From positions 310,001 through 374,000 of the forward strand of contig NZ_JACHJY010000007.1 of NCBI RefSeq assembly GCF_014203895.1: DNA of 64,000 nt. The letters run 5' to 3'. Both the position numbers and the translations under genes were made by a program. This document shows, in pieces, positions 52,532 through 60,787 of this stretch (the first letter of the stretch is position 1; each line of letters starts with the position of its first letter). This stretch comes from Streptomyces nymphaeiformis (lineage in GTDB: Bacteria; Actinomycetota; Actinomycetes; Streptomycetales; Streptomycetaceae). Under the pieces are notes generated by a model. That model made no database searches. It saw nothing but the letters and a program-made list of their open reading frames with translations, and was not told the DNA's origin.

Positions 52532-53416
52532 ATGAGCAGCGAAGCCCGCGAGTGGGTCTGGGAGCACAGCTCCAGCCGGGGGACCGCACGACTGGTCCTG
52601 CTGTCGATCGCCGACCGGGTGGCCGACGAGCAGTGCGTCTCCTGGGCCTCGCTGTCCAGCCTGGCCAAGCGCACGCGCGCGTCCGTCTCCACGGTGCGCG
52701 AGGCCATCGACCGCCTGGTCCACGCCGGCGAGCTGGAGCAGCTCGACGACCTCACCGGCCCGCAGCGCAGCACGGTCTACCGCCTGCCCCTCGCCGCCCA
52801 GGCCGTCGCAGAGACCGCACAGGACGAGGACGCCGATCAGGCGCCGGCGGGCGAGCACGAGGCCGCCCCCACCCTGCGGGTCTCGGTTCTGCGGCGGTAC
52901 GGAATCCGGCCGCGTGAGGTACCGGAATCCCCCGCGAGGGACCGGAATCCGGCAGTACCGGAAACCGGCAGGTCCCGGCGGAAACCAGCACCCCGACGTA
53001 CCGGAAACCGGCACAGCGGTGTACCGGAAACCGGCACACAGAACCGTAGTGAACCGGATTTGAACCGTAGGTACAGCAGTGGTGCTGACGTCCTCTCGGC
53101 TGCCGAGTGGCGGGTTGACCCCGCCACCCACGCCTGGGCCCGCGAGCAGGGACACCTCGACCGCCTCGGCCAGGAGGGCCTGCGAACGGCCGACGCGAAG
53201 TGGCGTGCCCACCGGGCGGCCTTCAAGCCGAGGCCGGCGGATGCCTGGGCCACCGACTGGCGCTCCTGGATCGCCCGGGAGCACGCCCCAAGTCGCCCGA
53301 ACCTCTACGCCGTGCCCGGCGGAGCCTCCGCCGCCCCCGCTGGTATGACGCGGGCCGAGGCACACACCGCCGCCCTTCTCGCCGCCCTCGACGAGCCGAC
53401 CGGAACGGAGGGCTGA
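52532..53416 (+). CDS. Winged-helix protein, replication-initiator-like
   Basis: 294 residues. The N-terminal 90 residues form a winged helix-turn-helix (TARLVLLSIADRVADEQCVS, then WASLSSLAKRTRASVSTVRE and AIDRLVHAGELEQLD) like those of plasmid and phage replication initiators. A low-complexity middle (about 105-190) is encoded by iteron-like DNA repeats. The C-terminal part (EWRVDPATHAWAREQGHLDR) resembles a helicase-loader-interacting tail of phage O-like proteins. ATG 52532 follows GGGAG. It heads a co-directional block running to 57776. An initiator role is inferred from layout rather than close homology. Confidence 0.68.
   Translation: MSSEAREWVWEHSSSRGTARLVLLSIADRVADEQCVSWASLSSLAKRTRASVSTVREAIDRLVHAGELEQLDDLTGPQRSTVYRLPLAAQAVAETAQDEDADQAPAGEHEAAPTLRVSVLRRYGIRPREVPESPARDRNPAVPETGRSRRKPAPRRTGNRHSGVPETGTQNRSEPDLNRRYSSGADVLSAAEWRVDPATHAWAREQGHLDRLGQEGLRTADAKWRAHRAAFKPRPADAWATDWRSWIAREHAPSRPNLYAVPGGASAAPAGMTRAEAHTAALLAALDEPTGTEG
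52955..53036. repeat. Iteron-like exact 16-bp repeats inside the initiator-like gene
   Basis: GTACCGGAAACCGGCA occurs exactly at 52955-52970, 52998-53013 and 53021-53036. Degenerate copies lie at about 52898, 52919, 52940 and 52976, followed by GAACCGTAG repeats to about 53075. Copies 1 and 3 encode VPETG, but copy 2 is read in another frame as RTGNR, so the DNA rather than the protein sequence is conserved. This resembles the lambda O gene, where the origin lies inside the initiator gene. Confidence 0.72.
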
Positions 53417-53418
53417 CC

Positions 53419-54126
53419 GTGGACCGCCGCGAAACCGCCGCCCTGCTGGCCTACATCGGCCGGCTCGACCCCCGCACCATCCGCACCGATCAGGGCGAGG
53501 CCCGAGACCAGCTGGCCCAGTGGCACGAACTGCTCGGCGACGTGCCGATGGCCACCCCGCACGGCTGGGACGCCCGCGTCACCGCCCGCCAGCACATCCG
53601 CACCTCGCCGTACCAGATCCTGCCCGCGGACGTCGCCCGTCCCTGGGAGAGCTACCGGCGCGACCGCCTGGCGAGACACTCCGACCCCACGCCGTCCGTC
53701 GACCCGGACGACCAGGCCGCCTGGACCGCCGAACTGGCCAGCGCCCGCCGCGCCGTCGCCTCCGGCCTCGCGCAGCCCGCGCAGGCTCGGGCGATCACCA
53801 GCGGGCGCGGCGGGATCGACTCGAAGCTGGAGGCCCGGCTGCGGGAGATCGGCTCCTGCATACCGCCCGCCGCCCGAGCCGCCCTCGCGCCCTACCGGCC
53901 CGCCCGAGCCGCACGCGAGGCCGCCGTCGCACAGGGCCAGCCCGACCCTCTCGGCGTGCGCTGCGGCTGGTGCCTGGCACAGCCCGGTGAGCCCTGCCGC
54001 CGGCGCCGGATCGGTCCCGACGACGGGGTACGCGGAACAGCCCCGCGTGCCATCCCTCACCCCGGCCGCCTCGACCTCGCCGCCGTACAGCAGGCCCAGC
54101 AGGTCCAGCAGCCGGCCATGGTCTGA
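53419..54126 (+). CDS. Hypothetical element protein with C-terminal zinc-finger-like motif
   Basis: 235 residues. The N-terminal 160 residues are helical and unfamiliar (DRRETAALLAYIGRLDPRTI). The C-terminal part has VRCGWCLAQPGEPCRRRR and a later PHPGRLD, the Cys-Cys-Cys-His layout of a short zinc finger often seen in actinophage and plasmid proteins. GTG 53419 sits 9 nt after GGAGG and directly after the initiator-like gene (2-bp gap), so translation is coupled. No enzyme motif is visible. Confidence 0.72.
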   Translation: MDRRETAALLAYIGRLDPRTIRTDQGEARDQLAQWHELLGDVPMATPHGWDARVTARQHIRTSPYQILPADVARPWESYRRDRLARHSDPTPSVDPDDQAAWTAELASARRAVASGLAQPAQARAITSGRGGIDSKLEARLREIGSCIPPAARAALAPYRPARAAREAAVAQGQPDPLGVRCGWCLAQPGEPCRRRRIGPDDGVRGTAPRAIPHPGRLDLAAVQQAQQVQQPAMV

Positions 54127-54278
54127 CCGGCGTCCATGGCTGGTGCACCCCGCACCGCCGACCACCACCGTCCCTCCTCGGCTGCGGCGCACGCTCCCGC
54201 GCCTCAGCCCGCACCCGACGCCACGCCCGCCGAGCACCGCCCTGGCCCGACGGCGCGGCAGCACATCGGAGAACCCTC

Positions 54279-54920
54279 TTGCGCCACATCACCACCCACG
54301 ACGCTCCGGCCACCGGCCTGCGCGGCATCGCAGACACCAGCTGGCACACCCGCGGAGCCTGTCACGGCATGGACGTCGAGGACGCCGACGCCGTCTTCTT
54401 CCCCCTCCCCCGGGACCACGAAGCCATCGCCGAGGCGAAGGAGCTGTGCGGCTGGTGCCCCGTGCGCAGCGACTGCCTCAACTACGCGCTGGAGAACGTC
54501 CTCAAGGAGGGCATCTGGGGCGGGCTCACCGAGGCCGAGCGCCGCCCGTGGCACGACGGACTGCCCCAGCGCCTCGACTACCGGCGCGTGATCGCGTTCT
54601 TCCAGGGCCGCGACGTCCACCTGACCGAGGCCGAGCGCCAGGCCGTCGTCGACCACGCCTATGTCCGGGGCTGGCGGCCCGACCGGCTCGCCGTCGGCCT
54701 GCAGATCAGCCGCAAGCACGCCCGTGACCTGCTCCGGCAGGCGGCCAACAAGGTGCTCGACCGCGACCGCCGCCAGGGTGCTCCTCGGCCCAAGAAGAAG
54801 CGGCAGAAGACCGCTCCAGCAGCGGGCCGCCCCGTGACCACCAAGCCCGGCACCCGACAGCCGGTGTCCCGCCAGGCAGCGTCGCCCTCGACGCCCGCCT
54901 CTTTCGGAAAGGCCGCATGA
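54279..54920 (+). CDS. WhiB-family Fe-S transcription factor
   Basis: 213 residues. The four cluster-binding cysteines are Cys28 (RGACHG), Cys57, Cys60 and Cys66 (CGWCPVRSDC), followed by the WhiB turn GIWGG near residue 79. A Lys-rich C-terminus (PRPKKKRQKT) can contact DNA. The extra 100 residues after the WhiB domain contain a helix-turn-helix-like segment (RPDRLAVGLQISRKHARDLL). TTG 54279 is the probable start, with GGAG upstream. Plasmid- and phage-borne WhiB proteins can modulate host sigma-factor activity. The stop overlaps the next ATG (54917). Confidence 0.93.
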   Translation: MRHITTHDAPATGLRGIADTSWHTRGACHGMDVEDADAVFFPLPRDHEAIAEAKELCGWCPVRSDCLNYALENVLKEGIWGGLTEAERRPWHDGLPQRLDYRRVIAFFQGRDVHLTEAERQAVVDHAYVRGWRPDRLAVGLQISRKHARDLLRQAANKVLDRDRRQGAPRPKKKRQKTAPAAGRPVTTKPGTRQPVSRQAASPSTPASFGKAA

Positions 54921-56635
54921 CCCACCCCGTCCTGTCCCTGCGTGCCGCTCCGGACCTCCCTGTCTTCCTCGTCGCCGGCGTCCCCGCCGCCTTCGCCCTG
55001 GTGCTGGTCGCCTGGACGATCCGGCGCCGAGGAGCCCGCCCGCAGAAGCGCGTCGGCGGTCCGGCGGTCAAGGTCGCCGCCCTCGCCGCCCTCGGCTGCA
55101 CCGCCTACAGCGCCGACACGAGCTGGCGCTTCGCGGCCGACTACCTCGACATGGCTGGCACCGCCGAGCGTGCCGGGATGTTCGCCGCCGCCGAACTGGC
55201 GCTCTTCGCGACCGCGCTGATGGCGCGGCAGAACCTGGCCACGCAGGGCGCCCCGGGCCTGCCCGGCACCCTGGTCTGGGTGATCACCGGAGTGCAGGTG
55301 ATCCCCGCCTACGCCGAGAGCGGTCCGGTCGGTGGCACCGTCCGGGCCTTCGTCGGCCCGGTCATGGCGGCCATGCTGTGGCACCTCGCCATGGGAATCG
55401 AGCTGCGTCTTCACACCCCTGGCGCTGCCTCCCACGGGCTGCTCGCCGTCCTGGGGCGGGAGGTGCGCGAACGGCTGCTGTCCCGCCTCGGCATCGCCGC
55501 CCGCGACCGCGACGCCGCGCAGATCACCCGCGACCGGGCCACCGCCCGCGCGGTCGACCTGGCCGCCCGCCTCGCCGAGCGCGCCCCCGAGCGGCGGGAG
55601 AGCTGGCGAGGCCGGCGGCTCGTCCGACGGCTGTCGAAGGCGGTCGCCAGGGCCTCGGTCGGCACCGACCCCCTCCAGCGCACGCAGCTGCTCGACCAGC
55701 TCGCCGCCCGCCGGCACGCGCTCGCCCTCGCCACGGTCCCGCTCCCCTCTCCCTGGTCCCCGGGGCTTACCACCATCGCGGCTGCCACGGTCACCGCGCA
55801 GCAGACGCCGGAAGCACCGGTCCCCGTAGCCGGTCCCCACGGTCCCAGCGAGCCAAAGGACGGGAACCGGGGACCCGGCGTCCCGGGGGGACCGGGGACT
55901 GAGAACTGGGACGTCAGCGCACCAGCAGTCGCGGGGACCGAGGGCGATGACACGGGGACCAGGACCCCAGACGTGAGCGCCATCCCGGGGACCGTCCCCG
56001 TCGAACCGGACCCCGGCGAGGGGACCGCCGGCGGCGCGGGGACCGACTGCCCTGCTGTCGAAGTGCCTGCTCAGGCGCGTGATTCGCATCGGGGACCGAA
56101 GGGCGCCGAGTCGGGGACCGGGCCCACCGGGGACCGGGGACCGACCCACCCCGACACGGGGACCGGGCCCACCGGGGACCGGGGACCGGGGACCGACACG
56201 GGGACCGAGCCCACCGGGGACCGGGGACCGGGGACCGACACGGGGACCGAGCCCACCGGGGACCGGAGACCGACCGACCCCGACACGGGGACCGGGCCCA
56301 CCGGGGACCGGGGACACAAGGTCCCCCTCCGGCGGAAGACGAGCTCGAAGACCAGGGCCAAGGGCAAGGGGCAGCGCGGCAGTCGCCCCCGCACCCCGCA
56401 GGCACAGCGCCCGTCGCGCGAGTCGGAGCAGCCGGTGGACCAGCTCGTCCAGCAGGTCCTCCCTCACGTCCCCGCCCTGCTCGAACGGGACGGCAACCCG
56501 GCCATCACCCGAGTCCAGCTTCGGGAGATCCTCCGCCGCGAGGGCCTGAAGGGTGGCCGGAACGACCGGCTGAGCCTCGTCCTCCAGGAGCTGCGGAGCA
56601 TCGACACCACGACGACAAGGAGCACCGCCCGATGA
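54917..56635 (+). CDS. DUF2637 membrane protein with repeat-rich middle
   Basis: 572 residues. Four membrane helices occupy about residues 15-160 (LPVFLVAGVPAAFALVLVAW, AAELALFATALMARQ and TLVWVITGVQVIPA), typical of DUF2637 proteins on actinomycete plasmids and integrative elements. A basic helical region follows. Residues about 315-465 are Gly/Thr/Pro/Asp-rich and built from repeats such as GTDTGTEPTGDRGP. The C-terminal 80 residues form a winged-helix-like domain (PVDQLVQQVLPHVPALLERD, VQLREILRREGLKGGRNDRL). The encoding DNA holds a dense octamer array. A role in spread or maintenance is plausible but unproven. Confidence 0.8.
   Translation: MTHPVLSLRAAPDLPVFLVAGVPAAFALVLVAWTIRRRGARPQKRVGGPAVKVAALAALGCTAYSADTSWRFAADYLDMAGTAERAGMFAAAELALFATALMARQNLATQGAPGLPGTLVWVITGVQVIPAYAESGPVGGTVRAFVGPVMAAMLWHLAMGIELRLHTPGAASHGLLAVLGREVRERLLSRLGIAARDRDAAQITRDRATARAVDLAARLAERAPERRESWRGRRLVRRLSKAVARASVGTDPLQRTQLLDQLAARRHALALATVPLPSPWSPGLTTIAAATVTAQQTPEAPVPVAGPHGPSEPKDGNRGPGVPGGPGTENWDVSAPAVAGTEGDDTGTRTPDVSAIPGTVPVEPDPGEGTAGGAGTDCPAVEVPAQARDSHRGPKGAESGTGPTGDRGPTHPDTGTGPTGDRGPGTDTGTEPTGDRGPGTDTGTEPTGDRRPTDPDTGTGPTGDRGHKVPLRRKTSSKTRAKGKGQRGSRPRTPQAQRPSRESEQPVDQLVQQVLPHVPALLERDGNPAITRVQLREILRREGLKGGRNDRLSLVLQELRSIDTTTTRSTAR
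55887..56310 (+). repeat. Array of about twenty GGGGACCG octamers within the DUF2637 gene
   Basis: By eye GGGGACCG occurs about 21 times on the + strand in 424 bp, first at 55887 and last at 56303. Two copies in reverse orientation lie at 55818 and 55831. The right part is a tandem 36-40 bp duplication, but the left part has dispersed copies. The octamer is used in all three reading frames (GT, GD and GP codon pairs), so the DNA word itself is what repeats. Octamer direct repeats of this kind serve as TraB recognition sites in Streptomyces clt loci. Confidence 0.75.
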
Positions 56636-56823
56636 GGACCTGCCACTACTTCACCACCATCCGTACGCAGTACGAGCGGGAGATCGGCTTCATGCTCGCC
56701 CACTCCAAGCGGCACGAGGGCAGTCCGGCGGCGAAGTCCAGCGCGAAGCAGGCCGCATCGGCGAAGCAGCGGATGGCCCGGGCCCTCAGCGGCCATGTCG
56801 GGCGCTGCCCCGAGTGCGGTTGA
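56632..56823 (+). CDS. Small basic hypothetical protein
   Basis: 63 residues, starting at an ATGA overlap with the DUF2637 stop (56632-56635). The composition is basic and helical (KSSAKQAASAKQRMARALSG). It ends GRCPECG, half of a zinc-ribbon pair, so it may bind metal with a partner or as a dimer. It is not recognised; the coupling supports it being real. Confidence 0.6.
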   Translation: MRTCHYFTTIRTQYEREIGFMLAHSKRHEGSPAAKSSAKQAASAKQRMARALSGHVGRCPECG

Positions 56824-56910
56824 GCCTGCAAAGCCCCAGCTCAGCACCCCTATCCGCCATGGGTGGCCCGGCTTCACGCCGGGCCACCGCCCCGCTTACG
56901 GAGGTACGCC

Positions 56911-57147
56911 GTGATTCCGCCTTCTCCTCGGTCATCCGAGCCCACGGTCGCCGAGGCCGGCGCCTGGGCGGACGTCCTGGTCCGCCGACGGCACGTACAC
57001 GCCGCTGTTCTCGCACCCGCCGGCCAGTGGCTCGTCCAGGGCCGTCCCGACGGCCCTGTCCGCGTCCTTGCGGGACCGGCCGACGTCCTCGAACTGGCCG
57101 CCGCCATCCAGCACCGCATCCGTTCCACAAGGCCCGAATCCCGATGA
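56911..57147 (+). CDS. Small hypothetical protein
   Basis: 78 residues starting VIPPSPRSSEPTVAEAGAWA at GTG 56911, which follows a GGAGG site. A beta-rich core (VHAAVLAPAGQWLVQGRPDG) and a C-terminal helix (ADVLELAAAIQHRIRS) suggest a small folded domain of unknown function. Its stop overlaps the mobC start codon (ATGA at 57144), tying it to the mobilization genes. Confidence 0.62.
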   Translation: MIPPSPRSSEPTVAEAGAWADVLVRRRHVHAAVLAPAGQWLVQGRPDGPVRVLAGPADVLELAAAIQHRIRSTRPESR

Positions 57148-57776
57148 CGCACTCGGCACAGAATGGCACCACCCCGGAACCTGCTCTCGACCACAACCCG
57201 GTCTCGGGGCGAGCAAGTTATCGGCCAAGCTACTCTTCCCCGTTGGGCAAGGCAGCTTGGCCATCTCCCGCCCCCGGGGTGGCGGGAGCGGTCCAGCACC
57301 GGGGGGCGCTGGACCGTCAGGCGGCGACCGAGGGCGGATCGCAGCCAGGGGTGAAGGAGCCGCCACGAAGCCGCACGAGCGCCGCTGCGAGCCCCCTCGC
57401 TCGTAAGCGCTCCCCCCAGAAGAACAAGCGCGCCCGCATCTGCAACGTCCGTCTCAGCGATGACGAGTGGACCCGTCTGACCACCGCGGCACGTGCTTCC
57501 CGCAAGAGCCTGCCCGCCTACCTCGTGCGGGCCGGGCTCGCTGCGGCCGAGGACGCCGAGAACACCGCTGCCGTCATCGCGGGCCACCGAGATCTGATAG
57601 CCGAGCTGTTCGCCGCCCGCCGTCATCTCGGGCAAGTCGGCAACAACTTGAACCAGGTCGCCCGCGCCATCAACAGCGGCGGGCAGCCGGCGGAACTCGA
57701 CGCGGTCGTGTCGGCTGTGCAGCGGGCAGTCGCTCGCGTGCAGGCGGTCACCGACCGGATGCTCGAACAGGACTGA
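57144..57776 (+). CDS. mobC: MobC-like relaxosome accessory protein
   Basis: 210 residues. A disordered N-terminus of 95 residues precedes a ribbon-helix-helix region (RICNVRLSDDEWTRLTTAAR) and the MobC hallmark ARRHLGQVGNNLNQVARAIN. MobC proteins bind the transfer origin and help the relaxase to open the strands. It is coupled by ATGA to the small gene before it. The transfer origin is probably close by, most likely upstream of the coupled pair (56824-56910) or in the 57777-58355 interval; no definite nick site was recognised. Confidence 0.9.
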   Translation: MTHSAQNGTTPEPALDHNPVSGRASYRPSYSSPLGKAAWPSPAPGVAGAVQHRGALDRQAATEGGSQPGVKEPPRSRTSAAASPLARKRSPQKNKRARICNVRLSDDEWTRLTTAARASRKSLPAYLVRAGLAAAEDAENTAAVIAGHRDLIAELFAARRHLGQVGNNLNQVARAINSGGQPAELDAVVSAVQRAVARVQAVTDRMLEQD

Positions 57777-57785
57777 TCGAGCAGC

Positions 57786-58271
57786 TCATGCCGACCACGA
57801 GGCGCTGCCGGCCAGCAGGCTGCGGACATCGCGCCGCACGGCTTCCTGGAACCGGTCGCGTACCACTCCGACCTCGTTCTTTATCGCGAGAAGACCTGCG
57901 ATGTCACCTGGGTCCGCAGCCGCCACGTAGTCGCACGCACGTCGCAGCCCCCGGAAGATCTCGTCAGCCGCCCGAACCACGTCGAGCGGGGCCAAGACGT
58001 GTATCCGCTGTCGCGCAGCACCAAGGTTGAAGGCGGCAAACGCGGCCTCGGCCGCCGCTTCCCGTTCCTCGACCGCGGTGGTTCGCAGCACGCGCAGGAG
58101 GTCCCTTCCCGTTTCCTCCATCGCGACCAGATACTCGGCGTACAGCGTCGTACGCAGTTCCAGCAGCCGCGCGACCGCCTCACGTCGCCATCGCCGACGA
58201 TCCGCTAGCGCCGTGGCGACCGCTCCGAGCAGGACTCCGAGCAGTGCGGCGAGAGGCGGTATCCAGCTCAT
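57786..58271 (-). CDS. Small membrane protein of unknown function, antisense between mobC and the relaxase gene
   Basis: 161 residues starting MSWIPPLAALLGVLLGAVAT, a single N-terminal membrane helix, followed by a long amphipathic helical domain (RREAVARLLELRTTLYAEYL, LLRVLRTTAVEEREAAAEAA). The Arg-rich sequence after the helix puts the C-terminus in the cytosol. It resembles small hypothetical proteins common in Streptomyces. It is on the opposite strand from its neighbours, 9 bp after the mobC stop; the frame continues open upstream, but ATG 58271 gives the natural start. Confidence 0.7.
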   Translation of the reverse strand: MSWIPPLAALLGVLLGAVATALADRRRWRREAVARLLELRTTLYAEYLVAMEETGRDLLRVLRTTAVEEREAAAEAAFAAFNLGAARQRIHVLAPLDVVRAADEIFRGLRRACDYVAAADPGDIAGLLAIKNEVGVVRDRFQEAVRRDVRSLLAGSASWSA

Positions 58272-58355
58272 GCGTCGAGACTTCCCGTCCTCGGCGCATG
58301 GAACGCCGTCTTCCCCGCGGCCATCCCAGTTGATCAACCAGTCAAAGGCAACAGC

Positions 58356-60098
58356 ATGATCCCCCGGATCCAGAAGCGTGGGCAGCACACCATCGGGCTC
58401 CTCTACTACCTATACGGGCCTGGCAAGTTCGAGGAGCACACCGACCCGCACCTGGTCGCTTCCTGGGACCACAACGCTCCCGACCCCGGCCGCGACTCCA
58501 CCGCGACTCTCCAGCAGCTCCAGCAGCTCCTCGACCAGCCCGTCGAGAACATCGACCAGACCCAGCGTCCGAAGAAGCACGTGTGGCATCTGTCCGTGCG
58601 CAACGGTGCCGAGGACCGCATCCTGACCGACGAGGAGTGGGGTGACATAGCCCGTCGTATGGTCGCCGCTGCCGGCATCGACGATCCGAGGACGGGTGCG
58701 GGCTGCCGATGGGCAGCGGTCCGGCACGCTGATGACCACATCCACATCGTTGCCACCCTGGTCCGCGAGGACGGCTACAAGCCGGACCTCGACAACGACG
58801 CCGCCCGCGTCCAGGCGCAGGCCCGCGCCCTCGAAGTGGAACTGGGCCTGCACCGGCTCAACAAGGGGGACGGAACAGCCGCGAAGCGCCCCACCAGCGC
58901 CGAGCGCCACAAGGCCGCCCGTCAGGGCCGCGAACGCACGGCTCGTGAGGAACTGCGCGAGACGGTGCGGCGTGCGGTGGCCGGCGCGAGGAGCGAGGAG
59001 GAGTTCTTCGACCGGCTCGCCGGCGCCGGCCTGCTGATCCGCAAACGCGCCGCGCCCTCCGGCGACCTCCTCGGATACAAGGTCGCCTTGCCCGACGACC
59101 GGAACCGGGACGATGAGCCGGTGTTCTACCCCGGCGCGCGCCTCGCCCCCGACCTCTCGCTGCCCCGCATCCGGGAGCGCTGGTCCGGTGACGCCCCGAA
59201 CAATCCGGGCCTCCGGCAGGAAGCCGCAGTCCGTACGGGAGCGAACGCCCCGGCCACTGCCCGCCGCAGGACGGCATCGGCAGCCTGGAAAGCCGTGCTC
59301 GTCGTCGAGCACGGCGACGACGCGGACGCCGCCGCCCACATCGCCGCGGCCGGCGAGATCCTCGACGCCCTCGCGAAGACGTCCGCCGCCCACACCCGCC
59401 GCGAACTGCGCGACGCCGCAACGGCCTTCGAACGGGCCTCTCGCTCCCACGTCCGCGCCGTACACGGACACGACCGGGCCCTGCGTCAAGCCGCCCGCGA
59501 CCTGGTCCACGGCGGCCTGGCCCTCGGCCGCGGTGAGGACGGCGCGAGCACCGCAATGGCGATCGACATGCTGTTCTTCCTGATCACCGCCGCCGCGCAC
59601 TGGCACGCGAAGAAGGGCCACGCGCAGCAGGCCGCCGCCGCCCGCCAGGCCGCCGAGCACCTGCGCTCCGCCTACCAGGAGGCCGCTGCCCACCCCCTGG
59701 GCGCGCTCTACCAGCGCGGCCGGCACCTGAACCGACCCCTGCTCCAGCGCCAGACCGTGGTGCTGCGCGAGGCGCTGCCCGGACTGGCCGAGCAGATCCT
59801 CGCCGAGCCCGGGTGGTACGCCTTGGCCGCCACCATCGCGGACGCCGAAGCTGCCGGCCACGACCCCGCCGCCCTGTTGTCCGACGCGGTCGAGCGCCGC
59901 GAACTCGACACCGCGGAGTCGGTCAGCGACGTGCTGGTGTGGCGGGTGCGAAGGATGGCCGACCTACCCGCCGACGCCTCGGAACTGCCCGCGTACGGCA
60001 CAACAGACGGCCTGCCCACGCCCCGCAATGCGGCGGCCCGGCCCTCTGCGCCTGGCCGACGGCGCGGCGGAGAGGGCGCCGCCGGAAAGACCCGGTAA
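58356..60098 (+). CDS. Relaxase / mobilization nuclease
   Basis: 580 residues. The relaxase domain occupies the first 180: early tyrosines in HTIGLLYYLYGPG are candidates for the DNA-linking residue, and the metal-binding histidine triad is His124, His128 and His130 in AVRHADDHIHIV. It nicks one strand at the transfer origin and pilots it to the recipient. The helical C-terminal 330 residues (for example SAAHTRRELRDAATAFERAS) have no helicase motifs. The length is normal for actinobacterial MobA-like relaxases. Coupling to a transfer ATPase is needed, but none is encoded in the window. Confidence 0.92.
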   Translation: MIPRIQKRGQHTIGLLYYLYGPGKFEEHTDPHLVASWDHNAPDPGRDSTATLQQLQQLLDQPVENIDQTQRPKKHVWHLSVRNGAEDRILTDEEWGDIARRMVAAAGIDDPRTGAGCRWAAVRHADDHIHIVATLVREDGYKPDLDNDAARVQAQARALEVELGLHRLNKGDGTAAKRPTSAERHKAARQGRERTAREELRETVRRAVAGARSEEEFFDRLAGAGLLIRKRAAPSGDLLGYKVALPDDRNRDDEPVFYPGARLAPDLSLPRIRERWSGDAPNNPGLRQEAAVRTGANAPATARRRTASAAWKAVLVVEHGDDADAAAHIAAAGEILDALAKTSAAHTRRELRDAATAFERASRSHVRAVHGHDRALRQAARDLVHGGLALGRGEDGASTAMAIDMLFFLITAAAHWHAKKGHAQQAAAARQAAEHLRSAYQEAAAHPLGALYQRGRHLNRPLLQRQTVVLREALPGLAEQILAEPGWYALAATIADAEAAGHDPAALLSDAVERRELDTAESVSDVLVWRVRRMADLPADASELPAYGTTDGLPTPRNAAARPSAPGRRRGGEGAAGKTR

Positions 60099-60119
60099 GC
60101 CCTCCAGCCAGGACCGTGT

Positions 60120-60155
60120 GCGGTGTCCGCGCACCGTCAGGAACAGGGACACCGC
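60120..60155 (+). other. 9-bp inverted repeat downstream of the relaxase gene
   Basis: GCGGTGTCC and GGACACCGC pair across an 18-nt loop, 21 bp after the relaxase stop. A weak terminator or a protein site is possible; there is no T-run. Confidence 0.45.
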
Positions 60156-60264
60156 CACCGTCCTGCCCTCCTCGAAGGCCACTGTGGACTTCGTGAATTG
60201 AAGCTCCCGGAGGCGTGGGGCACGATCATGACGCGAGCAGGACGAGGCAAAGGAGGACGTCAGA

Positions 60265-60708
60265 ATGTTCCACCGGATACGCCGCCGGGCGTCGGAGCCC
60301 AGCGAGGCGCAGCGCCGATTCTTCGAGATGTCGGCACGGCTGCAGGACCAGGTCCCGCCGGGCATCGGAAAGCCGTCGGACGAGCCCGAGCGCGGTGAGC
60401 CCGTCGCCGTGGTGGACGACTTCCTTCCGCCGGAACTGCGGGTTCCCAGCCACGACCAGCTCGACGGCCGCATGATGCCCTGGGGGCAGCCGCTCGTCCT
60501 CGACGGCGAGATGGTCGCCTGCACCGAGTGCGGCGCGTACCGGGACTGGCTCGTCCTCTCCACCCGCGACGAGATCTGGCTGCGCTGCCGGGCCGGCCAC
60601 CAGCAGCAGGAGACCCGCCTCGACACCGCCTGGTACAACCGGAGCGCCGGGCCGGCGGACGCGACGCACGCCACGTTCGAAGACTGCCTGCGCCACCTCG
60701 GCCACTGA
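60265..60708 (+). CDS. Hypothetical protein with zinc-ribbon-like cysteines
   Basis: 147 residues, not recognised. The C-terminal half contains VACTECGAYRDWLVL and WLRCRAGHQQQETRL, a Cys-Cys...Cys-His set that could bind zinc. No membrane segment is visible. ATG 60265 has a strong AAAGGAGG site. It follows the relaxase gene by 166 bp on the same strand. Confidence 0.68.
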   Translation: MFHRIRRRASEPSEAQRRFFEMSARLQDQVPPGIGKPSDEPERGEPVAVVDDFLPPELRVPSHDQLDGRMMPWGQPLVLDGEMVACTECGAYRDWLVLSTRDEIWLRCRAGHQQQETRLDTAWYNRSAGPADATHATFEDCLRHLGH

Positions 60709-60787
60709 CCCCCACCCCTACAACCCCACCGGGCCCGCGGGCCCCCACTGACCACCCGTCTCCAAGCACCAAGGGGTCAGTACCGTC

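Noticed and set aside
52955..53036. Protein-level PETG tandem repeat
   Set aside because: Only two of the three exact DNA copies are in the PETG frame; the third is read differently, so the repeat is better explained at the DNA level.
55887..56310. CRISPR array
   Set aside because: The repeats are 8 bp or overlapping tandem units inside a coding gene, without regular 28-37 bp repeats and unique spacers.
54659..56467. 602-codon - strand frame opposite the DUF2637 gene
   Set aside because: It is created by the repeat array and high GC; the + strand gene has membrane helices and is coupled to the whiB-like gene.
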